Shown: positions 15,713-26,100, numbered from the stretch's first letter. The stretch is DNA of 29,846 nucleotides from 66-474 sp036759545 (GCA_036759545.1 DAIOUL010000028.1:1-29846); one strand, 5' to 3'. Translations and numbers: made by a program. The notes: generated by a model from the letters alone, not told the origin.

Positions 15713-17197
15713 TCAATTTTCTTCTCCGTCTCTTGAAGCAGCGTTCGCCAGCCATCCTCCCTCGAACCCCGCACGCTGCAAACCGAGCCGGATCGACTCG
15801 CATTCGCGCATCAGTTTCCAGATCAGCCCGGTACGATGGTTCTCGATCATCAGCACGATCGGGCCCTGGTTCAGCGCATAGTGCCAGGGCGAAACCCAAC
15901 CGCCTCCGGGCGCGCCATCGGGATAGGTGGGATTGAACGAGGCGTGGAAGCCGAAGCCCTTGGGACTGTGGCCGATCATGTCTTCAAAATATCGCACTGC
16001 TTCCAGCACGATATCGGGCGCGAACGGCAACGATGCGATCGCTGCCCACGGCGAGAGCGTGCCGTCGTCCGGTCCGAACGGCGCGCCCCGGGCTATGTAG
16101 CCGTAAAAACGTCTGCGCTGCTTTTTTCCCTCGGCGTTCTCCACCGTTGTCACACTGCCGTCACCCGGGCCGTCGCTGGCGGTGAAACCCCAGCAGTCTT
16201 TCGCGTAGCGCATGAACTTGCGCGGATTGCGAATCGCGTATTCGCGCTGGATCAGCGTGGCGATGCGGCTATTCTCGAAGTAGTCGGTTTTCTTCTCGCG
16301 CATGAAGTCGTCGCGGATGCCGCGCAGGTCCAGCCAGACGTGCGAGAACTGGTGCAGGAACAACGGACCTCCGTACAGCACCCGGTGTCCGTACAACCGG
16401 CGCCAGCGGTACGTCGAAGTCCAGGCTTCGTACGCATCCGCGCCGACGTTGTACCGCGGCGCGGCCAGCGCCAGCACGTACAGCAGCATTGCCTCGTTGT
16501 AGCCGTACCAGCGCCACGGCAGGAATCCCGATTCCGGCTTCCAGCCCATGGTGATCGACGGCTCGTTGTTCTGCGCCCAGCGCCAGTCGGCGCGCGCGTA
16601 GATGTTTTCAACGCGGTAGCGCAGTTCGCGTTCTTCCGGGCTGCCGCTGCAGAAATATTGTGCGGCCAGCAGGAAGCCCGCGATCAGCAGCGCGGTGTCG
16701 ATGGTGGAGAGCTCGCTTTGCCACGCACGGCGGCCGGTGTTGGCGTGCAGGAAGTGGTAGTAAAAACCCTTGTAGCCCACGCCGTCGGGCGCGCCGCTCT
16801 GGTCGGCGTTGTCAAAGAAGCGCGCCGCCATCAGCGAATGCGACAACGCCAGTTCCCGCGCCATCCAGCCGCGTTCGACCGCGACCGGATAACACGACAA
16901 CGCGAAGCCCACCGCGGCGATGCTGCAGGGCGAATCGGGCTGGGTGGAATCGAGCACCAGGCCGGTATCCGGATCGACGTGCAGGTCGAAGTAGCGGAAG
17001 GCCTTGCTCTGCAAGTCATCCAGCACCGCCTCGTCGCTGTGCTCATGGCGCTGGATCGGTTGCCGCGCGTAGTGCTCGCGCACATGCAGCGCGGCGGCAT
17101 CGCGCGGGCGTTGGCGCAACGCGGCCTGCTGCTCGCTCACCACCGTACCGGGGCTGCTGCGCGCGCCTTCCTTCGATTCGCGATCGGTTTCGCTCAT
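15713..17197 (-). CDS. GH144-like glucoamylase-family protein (predicted beta-1,2-glucanase)
   Basis: This is a glycoside hydrolase-like (alpha/alpha)6-barrel protein of the 'glucoamylase' family (PF10091). The family includes GH144 endo-beta-1,2-glucanases and relatives encoded beside cyclic glucan synthases. Family blocks are QSELSTIDTALLIAGFLLAA (160-179), GYNEAMLLYVLAL (232-244), HQFSHVWLDLRG (282-293), RKFMRYAKDCWGFTASDGP (326-344), DDGTLSPWAAIASLPFAPD (377-395) and LNQGPIVLMIENHRTGLIW (442-460). A longer TTG start (17251) would overlap the ndvB stop. I prefer ATG 17195-17197 (494 residues), which has a weak purine-rich ACGGAAAC upstream and follows ndvB by 50 bases. The N-terminus is charged (MSETDRESKEGARSS) with no signal peptide, which suggests cytoplasmic location. 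A role in trimming or releasing beta-1,2-glucan is inferred from family and position. Confidence 0.85.
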   Translation of the reverse strand: MSETDRESKEGARSSPGTVVSEQQAALRQRPRDAAALHVREHYARQPIQRHEHSDEAVLDDLQSKAFRYFDLHVDPDTGLVLDSTQPDSPCSIAAVGFALSCYPVAVERGWMARELALSHSLMAARFFDNADQSGAPDGVGYKGFYYHFLHANTGRRAWQSELSTIDTALLIAGFLLAAQYFCSGSPEERELRYRVENIYARADWRWAQNNEPSITMGWKPESGFLPWRWYGYNEAMLLYVLALAAPRYNVGADAYEAWTSTYRWRRLYGHRVLYGGPLFLHQFSHVWLDLRGIRDDFMREKKTDYFENSRIATLIQREYAIRNPRKFMRYAKDCWGFTASDGPGDGSVTTVENAEGKKQRRRFYGYIARGAPFGPDDGTLSPWAAIASLPFAPDIVLEAVRYFEDMIGHSPKGFGFHASFNPTYPDGAPGGGWVSPWHYALNQGPIVLMIENHRTGLIWKLMRECESIRLGLQRAGFEGGWLANAASRDGEEN

Positions 17198-17247
17198 GGT
17201 GTTTCCGTCGCTTTTATTCTTTCGAGCGATTTGGATATCAGAATTCC

Positions 17248-20200
17248 TCAAGCCGTGTGATCGCGCAGTGATTCGGCGACTTCATCGGCGGCGGCGGACT
17301 GCGCCGCCAACGATTCCGTCCTGTAACCCACGCGCACCTCGACTGCATGTTCGCGGCCGTCATCACGCAGCAGGATCGCATCGTTCGCCTGCTCCTCGCC
17401 ATCCAGCAGCACGCGGCGCACCGCGGTGCCGATCGCCTCGCGCACGAATTCAATGCGATAGCGGGTGGCGCGATAACGATAATCCACCGACCAATGCTGC
17501 CATTTGTCGGGTACGCAGGGCGCGAACGTCAGGCGCGCACCGCGCCGCTGCACGCCCAGCAGCGCTTCGGTCAGCAGTCGATACATCCATCCCGCAGAAC
17601 CCGTGTACCAGGTCCAGCCGCCGCGGCCGGCGTGGCCCGCGGCCATATAGACGTCCGCAGCCAGGACGTACGGCTCCACCTTGTAGTGGGCGGCCAGCGC
17701 CTGCGCAGTGTCGTGATTCAATGGATTGAGCAGGCGCGCCACGCGCCAGGCCTCTTCCGCACGACCCTGTTTCGCCAGCGCCAGCGCCACCCACACCGCC
17801 GCGTGCGTGTACTGGCCGCCGTTCTCGCGTACGCCCGGCACGTAACCCTTGATGTAGCCGGGGTCCAGTTGCGAGGTGTCGAACGGCGGGTCGAATAGCT
17901 GCACCAGCCGCAGATCGTCGCGCACGAGCGAACGCAGTACCTCGTCCATCGCGCGCGTGGCGCGCGCGGGATCGGCAGCATTGGACAGCACCGCCCAGCT
18001 TTGCGGCAGCGAATCGATGCGGCATTCCTCGCTTTCGGAACTGCCCACTTTGGTGCCGTCGTCGGCATACGCGCGCAGATACCACGCGCCATCCCAGGCG
18101 CTGCGTTCGATCGATTCCTGCAGCGTGCGCGCCGCGCCGCGCCAGGTCTGCGCCGCGTGCGTATCGGCACGCGTGTCGGCGATGGCGGCGAACCGCGTCA
18201 GCACGTCGTGCAGGAAGAACGCGAGCCACACGGATTCGCCGCGGCCCTGCGCACCCAGACGGTTCATGCCGTCGTTCCAGTCGCCGGCGCCGATCAACGG
18301 CAGTCCATGCCCGCCGAAGCGGAGGCCATGACGGATCGCGCGCGCGCAGTGTTCGTAGAGCGTCCCCGATTCCAGCGATACCTGCGCCACGTCGTAGACC
18401 GATTCCTCTTCGGCGCCCAGACTGCGGCCTTCGAGAAACGGCATGCATTCGTCCAGCACACCGGTGTCGCCGGTGACGTGCACATACTCGGATGTCGCCC
18501 ACGGCAGCCACAGGTAATCATCGCTGATGCGCGTGCGTACGCCCTTGCCCGAAGGCGGGTGCCACCAGTGCTGCACGTCGCCTTCGCGGAATTGCCGCGC
18601 GGCGCAGCGTAACAGTTGCGCACGCGCGAGATCGGGCCGCGTGTGCAGCAGCGACAGACAATCCTGCAACTGGTCGCGGAAACCCCAGGCGCCGCCGGAT
18701 TGATAGAAGCCGCTGCGCGCGAACATGCGCGCGGCCAGCACCTGGTATTGCAGCCAGCCGTTGACCAGCAGATCGGTCCGCGGCTCCGGTGTACGCACGC
18801 TGATCTGATCCAGTTGCGCACGCCAGTGTTGGCGCACGCGCTGCAATTCCGCGCGCGCGGCCTCCGCGCGCCCCAGTTCCAGCAGGATCGAGCGGGCGCC
18901 GTCCACGTCGTGCGCCGCGCCCAGCGCGAACACCAGCTCCACCGATTCGCCCGGCTGCAATTCGAGCCCGGTGCGCAGCACCGAGCAGGGATCGGATGTT
19001 TTCGCTTCCGTGTTCAGTTCCTGCGCCAGCATGCCGAGCGGCGCTTCGAGCGAACGATTGCGACCGAGGAATGCCCGGCGGTCGGACGAACGTTGTTGCG
19101 GCTGCGCGTCCAGCGCATGGAAAGCCACGCGCGAACCGAATACGTCGTTGTAGAAATTGCCGGCGAGATTGGCGCCGGAAAGCGGGTCGACACGCGTGCG
19201 CACGTGCGGTGCGGAATGCGTGCGCTGCTCGCCCAGCACCCATTCGACGTAGCCGGTGACCGAAACGCGCCGCGCGCGCGTACCGCCGTTGCGCAGCTTC
19301 AGCAGCGACAGCTTCACCGGCTGCCTGCGCGCGACGAACACGATCAACTCGCTTTGCACGTCCGAATGCGCGTGCTCGTAGCGGGTGTAGCCGAAGCCGT
19401 GCGCGACGAGATACGGATCGCTGCTGCGCGTGGGCGCGGGCGTGGGCGACCAGAACTCGCCGGTTTCCTCGTCGCGCAGCCAGATCGCTTCGCCGGAAGA
19501 ATCCGTCAGCGGATCGTTGCGCCAGGGCGTCAGGCGGAACTCGTGCGCGTTCTCCGCGAACGTGTAGGCGCTGCCGGCTTCCGAAACCACGCTGCCGAAA
19601 TTTTCGTTCGCCAGCACGTTGCACCACGGCGCCGGCGTGACCGTGCCGTTGGCGAGCCAGATCACGTATTCGTCGCCGCTCGCGGAGTGGCCGCCGTAGC
19701 CATTGAAGCCTTGCAGGTTTTCCGGCGGCGAGAGAACGGTGCTGCCGGCGTGCGGCTTGCGCACGGGGAACAGTGCAGGCGCCGGGGTTTCCGGCAATGC
19801 TGCGCGGTCCACCTGGTCGCGCAAGCGTCCTTCGTTGCCGTTGAACGCGCAGCGCGCCACCGCGCCCATCAGCGCGCGGTCTTCCGACGACAAATGTTCG
19901 ACGCGCCAGGCGTACACACGGCCCGGTCCTTCGCCGCCGCGCGCTTCCGCCGCAGAGGAAATCAGATAGAGAATGTGATCCTGCAGTTCCTGCCGGTAGC
20001 CCGAGCGTTCCTCGTTCCAGATCAGCAAATCGGTGTGCAAACCGCGCGTGGCCCACCAGCCGTGCGCCTTGATCAATTGCCGCACCAGATCGATCTGCGT
20101 GGCGTTGGCGATGCGCGCCAGCACGATCGGCAGATCGCCGGACACCCCGTGTTTCCACAGGGCCGACTGACCGGGCAACCCCGGCGGCGCGCCGGCGAGC

Positions 20201-23200
20201 GCGCCATCGGCCGCATACAGCAGCCGTGCGGCGATGCGTTCGTACAACTGCGCGTCGCGCGAGCCGACGTTCAATTGCTGCATCACGACCTGTTCGTGCG
20301 TCCAGGCCAGTTCGAACACGCGGTCGTGCAGGTGCGGCTCGCAGTATTTGTGCGCGAGCGCCAACGCGTCTTCGCGGGCGTGCGCAATGCCGGTGATCAG
20401 GTCGATGCTGACCGTGCGGCCAGACGGAATCTGCACGCGCCTTCGCACGCACAGGCACGGATCGAGCACTGCACCCGCGCTGTTCGAAAGCGGCTCTCCG
20501 TCGAGCGCCAGCGGATGCGCCGCGGTGCGCAGGCGGCCCAGGAATTTCTCGCGATCGGTTTCGAAGGTGGTCGCACCCGCAGTCGCGCCGCGCACGCGCA
20601 TCTGGTGCAGCAGCCAGGGATTTTTTTCTTCCGCGCTGCGCGGACGGCGCGAAGCCAGCAAGGCGTCCAGTTCCGGCGCGAGTTCGGTTTCGACGAACAG
20701 TTTGGAGAAGGCCGGATGCGCGGCATCGGCGGCGCGCTGATTGAGAGCGAGTTCCGCGTAGCTGGTAACGTCCAGCGTGCGCGTCCTGTTCGAGCGGTTG
20801 GTCAGACGCACGCGGCGCAGCTCGATGTCGTCCTCGGCGGACACCGCAACCAGCGTTTCGCTTTCGATGCCGTGATCGACGCGGCGGAACTCCGCGCGTG
20901 CCTGCGAGAACGTGGCCGAGTGTTCGCCCTCCACGCCGCAGGGCTGGAAGGTCGTGGACCACTGCCTGCCGGATTCGACATCGCGCAGGTAGCAGAACAT
21001 GCCGTCGGCGTCGCGCGTGGTGTCGCCGCTCCAGCGCGTGATCGCGACGTCGCGCCAGGCGCTGTAACCCGCGCCGGTCTGGGTCAGCAGCACGTGATAG
21101 CGGCCATTCGACAACAGGTGCACGCGCGGGATCGGCGTGTCCATGCGCGTGGTGATCACCGCCACCGGCTGCGCCCCCGCACGCGCCGGTTGCGCAGGTT
21201 CGGGTTCCAGCGCGGCGGTGCGCACCGGCGTGGCCGCGGGCATCTTCTCCTGCAGCAGCAGTTCGTAGGCGCGGAACATCGGCTCGCGCAGGAAATACTT
21301 CTGCATCGGCTGGTCGCGCAGCAGCGCCGACAGCGCGAGGAAACTCATACCGTGGTGGTGCACCATGAAGGACCGCACCATCGAGAACGATTGTTCGGGC
21401 GCGACGCGGCCCTCGGTGTAGTCCAGCGCTTCGTAGAAACCGTAGCGGGTCAGCGCGCCCAGCGCCTGCAATGCCTGCAGGTTGCGCACGCCCGCGGCGG
21501 GCTCCAGCATCAGCGCCATCGCGCAGGCATAAGGCGCGATCACCAGATCGTCGCCGAGCCCTTGTTTCAACCCTAGGCCCGGCACGCCGAAGGCGCGATA
21601 TTGGTAGTTGAGATGCGCGTCGGTGGCGTTGTAGGCGCTTTCCGAAATGCCCCACGGCACCTGCGAGCGCACACCCCAGGCGATCTGCGCATTGACCGCC
21701 GCGCGGCAGGACTCGTCCAGCAGGCTGTCCTCGAAGGACGGCATCAACAACTGCGGCATCAGGTACTCGAACATCGAGCCGCTCCACGACACCAGCGCGG
21801 TGTGTCCCGCCGCGCGCGTCAGCACCCGGCCCAACGCGAACCAGTGCGATTGCGGAACCTGGTTCTGCGCGATCGCGACGTAGCTCGCCAGCCGCGCCTC
21901 GGAGGCCAGCAGGTCGTAGCGGCTGGCGTCGCGGCGGTTGTGCTCCACGTCGAAGCCGATGGCGAACTGCTGCAGCGAGGCATCCCACAGGAAAGCCATG
22001 TCGGCTTGCGCGAAGGCGCGGCAGCGCTCGCCCAGTTCGCGGCCTTGCCGTGCGCGCGTGTGCAGCGCCGTCACCATGTCTTCCAGCGCGGCGGCAAGAT
22101 CGAGACTGGATTTGTCCTGCGCGTATTCGTTGTCGGAAGAACGCAGCCGCGCGACCGCCTCCCGCGCGATCGCCAGCGCCCGCGTACGCGGCGGATTGCC
22201 TTCCAGTTCGCGCAGCAGCGCGCGCACGCGTTCGTCGTCGCTGCCGCAATCACCCAGGCTCAACCACGGCGCGACTTCATCGAGATCTTCCACCGCCGAC
22301 GCGCATTGCACGCGCAGGCGCATCGTCCACTCGCGCAGCTCCTCGAACTCGGTCAGAGGCGAAGCCAGTTGTTCCAGCCGCGCGGCCTCGGCCTCGATGC
22401 GCGCCAGCAGCCCGCGCAGCACCGGCAACGCGTCGGCATTGACCTGCGCATGTTCGATCAGCGTTTCCAACGCGGCCAGCGTGGCGTTCAGCGCCAGCAT
22501 CGCGTGCGGCTGAGCCACTACGCCGGCGCGCACGCAGTCGCCGATCACGTGCGCGCTGTCGGCGAGCCCGCGCGCCAGCGCGCGGGGAATCAGCGGCCGC
22601 TCGTCCATGCGTTCCAGCGCGCAGGCCAGCACCAGCAGGCAACCCATCAGATTGCCGCTGTCGACGGTGGAGACGTAGTGCGGCGGCAATGCCTGCAAGG
22701 TCCGGGTGTCGTACCAGTTGTAGAAATGGCCGCGATGGCGCGACAACTTGTCCATCGCGTCCAGCGTCAGGCGGGTGCGTTCGAACAACGCGCTGACGCC
22801 GATGTAACCGAAGTCGCGCGCGGCGAGATTGGCGAGCAGCGCCATCCCGATGTTCGTGGGCGAGGTGCGGTGCGCGAGCTGCGCTACCGGAAATTCCTGG
22901 TAGTTGTCCGGCGGCAGCCAGTTGTCGTCCGCGGTGACGAAGGTTTCGAACCAGTGCCAGGTGCGGCGCGCCACGCCGCCGAGGAAGCGCAGCTCGTGCG
23001 CGTCCAGCGTTTGCCCGCGCCGGCGCGGCTGTCGGCTGATCGCCGCCGCCAGCCAGGGCGCGGCGAACCACAAACCCAGCAGCGGCGCGGCCGACACCAA
23101 GGCGCCCGGCGCGCGCGCCCACAAAGCCAGCACGCTCACCACCGCGCAGGCCGGCGACACCCACATCAACGCGAGGAATTCCGCATAGCCGGATGCCGCG

Positions 23201-26028
23201 GCGCGGTCGGCCTGCTCCATCGGCGTCCATTCCAGCAACCGTCGTCGCGAGAACAGCAACCGCCACGCGCTGCGCAGGATCGCGTCGAGGTTGAGGAAGG
23301 CCTCGAACGGAATCACCGCGATCGAGAAGCCCGTGCGCAGCAGTTGATCGAACGCGCCGCGCAGGGTGTCGCGCCAGTGGCGCGGATGCGCGCGGTGCCA
23401 GAGATTGCGCGCCAGTTGTGCCAGCGCGATGAACAGCGGTGGCGCCAGCATGAAAGCCACCACCACGGCGGTCCAGTACACCGGATACGGCGCCAGCAGC
23501 CAGCCGCGCAACAGCAGCACCAGCATCGCGATCGGCACCAGTCCGCGGCGCAGGTTGTCGAGGATCTTCCAGCGATGGTGCCCTTTCAGCATGTTGCGCA
23601 GGCCGCGCCGGCGCGGGCCGGGCACGATCGGCAGCAGCCACTGGATGATCTGCCAGTCGCCGCGCGTCCAGCGGTGACGCCGCCGCGCTTCCACCGAATA
23701 GCGGTTCGGCTGGTGTTCGATCAGTTCGACGTCGCTGACGAGGCCCGTGCGCGCATACGAACCTTCCAGCAGGTCGTGCGACAGGATCAGGTCGTTCGGA
23801 AAGCGCGTGCCGACGGAACGCATGAAGGCATCCACGTCGTAAATACCCTTGCCGACGAACGAAGCCTCGCCGAACAGATCCTGATAGACATCCGACACCG
23901 CGCGTGTGTACGGATCGAGGCCGGTGTCGTCGGAAAACAGGCGCGCGAACTGGCTCGGGTGTTCGGGCCGCGCCACCGACACGCGCGGCTGCAGGATTCC
24001 GTAGCCCGCGATCACCCGGCGCGAATCCTTGTGGAACCACGGCCGGTTGAGCGGGTGCGCCATGGTTTCGATCAGGCGCCGTGCGGTCTGCGGCGGCAGC
24101 AGCGTGTCGGCATCCAGCGTGATCACGTAGCGCACGCGCTGCAGGATCTCCAGGTCGCCCTCGATCGCGCTGAAACGGTCAGGCGGAGCGCCGCGCAGCA
24201 CGCGATTCAACTCGCCGAGCTTTCCGCGCTTGCGCTCGAAACCCATCCAGGCGTGTTCCTGTTCGTTCCATTCGCGCGGACGGTGGAACAGATGAAAGCG
24301 CGTGCTGCCGTCCAGCGGATATTTCGCGTTCAGATGCTCGATGCCTTCGATCGCGGCGGCGAGCAGTGCCTCGTCGCCCGGCATCTCGCGCTCGGGTGCA
24401 TCGGGAAAATCCGTGAGCATCGCGAAGTGCAAATTGGGATCGCGGTTGCCGAGGTAGCGGATTTCCAGTGCATCGAGTTGCTCGCTCAGACCTTGTTGGG
24501 AGCCCAGCAGCCACGGCACCACGATGAGCGTGCGGCAGTCGTCCGGAATGCCGCCGCTGAAGGACAGCCGCGGCAGCAGCCGCGGCGGAACCAGCACGCT
24601 GACCAGCCAATTCAATATCGCGACCGCCGGGTGGCTCGCGGCCACGAACAAGGCGATCAGCAAGGTGATATCCAGCGGCAGCGGCAATCCATGCAGGTTG
24701 TTGTGCGCGGCCACGAAGGTGATGGCGGCGGTCAACAACGCCAGCGAGCCGAGGTAGAACGTTGCGGGCCAGGTGCGCAAGGCGGTAGCCACGCGCGCGC
24801 GCGGCGGCGGCGTGGCATCGAGCATGCGTTCGAATGCGGCGCGGCCGCCGCCGATCAGGTGATAGCCCACGTGATTGACCCGCGGATCGCCGGTCGGACT
24901 GACCGCCTCGCGCGCGGTCGCGATAGCGCGCTGTGCCAGTTCGGTTTCCGCGATGCGCGCGCGCTGACTGAGAATCTCCACCGCATGGCGGTAGATGCCG
25001 CGCGTGGTGAAATCCATCTGCGCGTAGGTCTGCGCCGGATCGCCGGACAAAATCCGGTCCACCGCGCAAACTTCTTCGATGATCTCCGACCAGTTGTGCC
25101 GTGACGCCAGCCTCAGCGCGTTGATGCAGTTGGCGATGGAAACCTGGTCGGCGGCCTGCGCGCGGCTTTCCGCATCGATCACCTGCGCGACGCTCAGCCC
25201 GCGTTGGTCGAGTTGCTGCTCGGCCCAGGTCAACGCCAGCGCCAGCGAGGGATGCTTGCCTTCCAGCAGACGGTAGAACTCCGCCACCCACGCCGGCGTG
25301 ATCGCGGTGGTGAGCCGCGCCATGTCGGCGACGTACATCAGCATGCCGGCGGCGTCCTTGCCGGCCATCTCGATCAGATAACCCGCCCAGTATTCGGCGC
25401 TGGCGTATTCGTCCAGCCGCGTGGCGATCACGCGCGCGCTCTGCGCGAGCCGTTCCACCAGCGCCAGCCGCAGCAGCACCGGCAGGGTCCACAGCTCGGC
25501 GATGTCGAGCACGGTTTCTTCCTGATACGCGGCCAGGAACCGCCCGACCTGCTCGGGCTCGATGCGTCCGTCGACATGCGCCACGTATTCGCGCGCAATG
25601 ATCAGTGCGCGCGGCGCGACCTCGCCCTTCTCGGCGATGCGTGGCAGCTTGCGGAAGGTGCGCGCCGACAACGCGGGCGCCAGCTCGCGCAGTTGCGTGC
25701 GTACCAGGTAGAAATTGTCCAGCAGCCACTCGGCGGCCGGTTCGATGCGGCGCTGCTCGGCCACCGCCACCCGCGCCACGGCATAGGCACGCCGCACGCT
25801 GTGTTCGTGCTGTTGCAGGGTTTTGCGGGGATGCAGGTTGCGGGGCGACAGCGGTTTGGCTTCGCGCAGCGCGAGATCGCGGTGCCGCTTTGCCAAGGCG
25901 CGCGCGCAGGTTTGCAGATCGATCGCCGGACCGCTCTCGCGGGAGGGCGGCTCGGGCGCGCGCGCGGCGGCCGCGCGCGTGCGCCGCCACCTGCCGATCC
26001 ATGCGCGGATTCCGCCGTTGCGAGCCAA
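17248..26028 (-). CDS. ndvB: Cyclic beta-1,2-glucan synthase (NdvB/ChvB/Cgs)
   Basis: This giant inner-membrane enzyme makes cyclic beta-1,2-glucan from UDP-glucose; homologues in Brucella and Agrobacterium are about 2800-2870 residues and this one is 2926. Residues 1-415 form a helical cytosolic region. Helices at about 421-442 and 452-475 precede the GT84 glycosyltransferase (about 490-830), with ITLDADTLLP (DAD 639-641), HDLLEGSYARTG (751-762) and RRRHRWTRGDW (782-792). Further helices lie at about 830-1000. A GH189-type transglycosylase-like region starts near 1010 (DDNWLPPDNYQE, 1034-1045). Two related GH94-type beta-sandwich modules lie near 1630-1900 and 2090-2370. The C-terminal GH94-like barrel contains GDWNDGM (2582-2588), where GH94 phosphorylases carry their catalytic Asp. 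The start is TTG (26026-26028) with GAGGAAGG upstream; an in-frame TAG leaves no better start. The product acts in osmoadaptation and host interaction in known bacteria. Confidence 0.93.
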   Translation of the reverse strand: MARNGGIRAWIGRWRRTRAAAARAPEPPSRESGPAIDLQTCARALAKRHRDLALREAKPLSPRNLHPRKTLQQHEHSVRRAYAVARVAVAEQRRIEPAAEWLLDNFYLVRTQLRELAPALSARTFRKLPRIAEKGEVAPRALIIAREYVAHVDGRIEPEQVGRFLAAYQEETVLDIAELWTLPVLLRLALVERLAQSARVIATRLDEYASAEYWAGYLIEMAGKDAAGMLMYVADMARLTTAITPAWVAEFYRLLEGKHPSLALALTWAEQQLDQRGLSVAQVIDAESRAQAADQVSIANCINALRLASRHNWSEIIEEVCAVDRILSGDPAQTYAQMDFTTRGIYRHAVEILSQRARIAETELAQRAIATAREAVSPTGDPRVNHVGYHLIGGGRAAFERMLDATPPPRARVATALRTWPATFYLGSLALLTAAITFVAAHNNLHGLPLPLDITLLIALFVAASHPAVAILNWLVSVLVPPRLLPRLSFSGGIPDDCRTLIVVPWLLGSQQGLSEQLDALEIRYLGNRDPNLHFAMLTDFPDAPEREMPGDEALLAAAIEGIEHLNAKYPLDGSTRFHLFHRPREWNEQEHAWMGFERKRGKLGELNRVLRGAPPDRFSAIEGDLEILQRVRYVITLDADTLLPPQTARRLIETMAHPLNRPWFHKDSRRVIAGYGILQPRVSVARPEHPSQFARLFSDDTGLDPYTRAVSDVYQDLFGEASFVGKGIYDVDAFMRSVGTRFPNDLILSHDLLEGSYARTGLVSDVELIEHQPNRYSVEARRRHRWTRGDWQIIQWLLPIVPGPRRRGLRNMLKGHHRWKILDNLRRGLVPIAMLVLLLRGWLLAPYPVYWTAVVVAFMLAPPLFIALAQLARNLWHRAHPRHWRDTLRGAFDQLLRTGFSIAVIPFEAFLNLDAILRSAWRLLFSRRRLLEWTPMEQADRAAASGYAEFLALMWVSPACAVVSVLALWARAPGALVSAAPLLGLWFAAPWLAAAISRQPRRRGQTLDAHELRFLGGVARRTWHWFETFVTADDNWLPPDNYQEFPVAQLAHRTSPTNIGMALLANLAARDFGYIGVSALFERTRLTLDAMDKLSRHRGHFYNWYDTRTLQALPPHYVSTVDSGNLMGCLLVLACALERMDERPLIPRALARGLADSAHVIGDCVRAGVVAQPHAMLALNATLAALETLIEHAQVNADALPVLRGLLARIEAEAARLEQLASPLTEFEELREWTMRLRVQCASAVEDLDEVAPWLSLGDCGSDDERVRALLRELEGNPPRTRALAIAREAVARLRSSDNEYAQDKSSLDLAAALEDMVTALHTRARQGRELGERCRAFAQADMAFLWDASLQQFAIGFDVEHNRRDASRYDLLASEARLASYVAIAQNQVPQSHWFALGRVLTRAAGHTALVSWSGSMFEYLMPQLLMPSFEDSLLDESCRAAVNAQIAWGVRSQVPWGISESAYNATDAHLNYQYRAFGVPGLGLKQGLGDDLVIAPYACAMALMLEPAAGVRNLQALQALGALTRYGFYEALDYTEGRVAPEQSFSMVRSFMVHHHGMSFLALSALLRDQPMQKYFLREPMFRAYELLLQEKMPAATPVRTAALEPEPAQPARAGAQPVAVITTRMDTPIPRVHLLSNGRYHVLLTQTGAGYSAWRDVAITRWSGDTTRDADGMFCYLRDVESGRQWSTTFQPCGVEGEHSATFSQARAEFRRVDHGIESETLVAVSAEDDIELRRVRLTNRSNRTRTLDVTSYAELALNQRAADAAHPAFSKLFVETELAPELDALLASRRPRSAEEKNPWLLHQMRVRGATAGATTFETDREKFLGRLRTAAHPLALDGEPLSNSAGAVLDPCLCVRRRVQIPSGRTVSIDLITGIAHAREDALALAHKYCEPHLHDRVFELAWTHEQVVMQQLNVGSRDAQLYERIAARLLYAADGALAGAPPGLPGQSALWKHGVSGDLPIVLARIANATQIDLVRQLIKAHGWWATRGLHTDLLIWNEERSGYRQELQDHILYLISSAAEARGGEGPGRVYAWRVEHLSSEDRALMGAVARCAFNGNEGRLRDQVDRAALPETPAPALFPVRKPHAGSTVLSPPENLQGFNGYGGHSASGDEYVIWLANGTVTPAPWCNVLANENFGSVVSEAGSAYTFAENAHEFRLTPWRNDPLTDSSGEAIWLRDEETGEFWSPTPAPTRSSDPYLVAHGFGYTRYEHAHSDVQSELIVFVARRQPVKLSLLKLRNGGTRARRVSVTGYVEWVLGEQRTHSAPHVRTRVDPLSGANLAGNFYNDVFGSRVAFHALDAQPQQRSSDRRAFLGRNRSLEAPLGMLAQELNTEAKTSDPCSVLRTGLELQPGESVELVFALGAAHDVDGARSILLELGRAEAARAELQRVRQHWRAQLDQISVRTPEPRTDLLVNGWLQYQVLAARMFARSGFYQSGGAWGFRDQLQDCLSLLHTRPDLARAQLLRCAARQFREGDVQHWWHPPSGKGVRTRISDDYLWLPWATSEYVHVTGDTGVLDECMPFLEGRSLGAEEESVYDVAQVSLESGTLYEHCARAIRHGLRFGGHGLPLIGAGDWNDGMNRLGAQGRGESVWLAFFLHDVLTRFAAIADTRADTHAAQTWRGAARTLQESIERSAWDGAWYLRAYADDGTKVGSSESEECRIDSLPQSWAVLSNAADPARATRAMDEVLRSLVRDDLRLVQLFDPPFDTSQLDPGYIKGYVPGVRENGGQYTHAAVWVALALAKQGRAEEAWRVARLLNPLNHDTAQALAAHYKVEPYVLAADVYMAAGHAGRGGWTWYTGSAGWMYRLLTEALLGVQRRGARLTFAPCVPDKWQHWSVDYRYRATRYRIEFVREAIGTAVRRVLLDGEEQANDAILLRDDGREHAVEVRVGYRTESLAAQSAAADEVAESLRDHTA

Positions 26029-26100
26029 GTCCCGCCCTTCCTCGAAGGTGAGCGCCCGAGTCTAAGCGGTTAGGTGTTCACTGAATGTTGAATCCCCGGG

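Noticed and set aside
18616..25104. Two very long open frames on the plus strand (18616-21576 and 21601-25104) opposite ndvB
   Set aside because: Their products are Arg/His/Gln/Ala-rich with no recognisable domain. The opposite strand carries clear GT84, GH189-like and GH94-like motifs. In GC-rich DNA, antisense frames of real genes stay open by codon bias.
26029..26100. Promoter for ndvB in the short gap after the ASRT-like gene
   Set aside because: Only weak -10/-35-like fragments with poor spacing could be found by eye, so no promoter is claimed.
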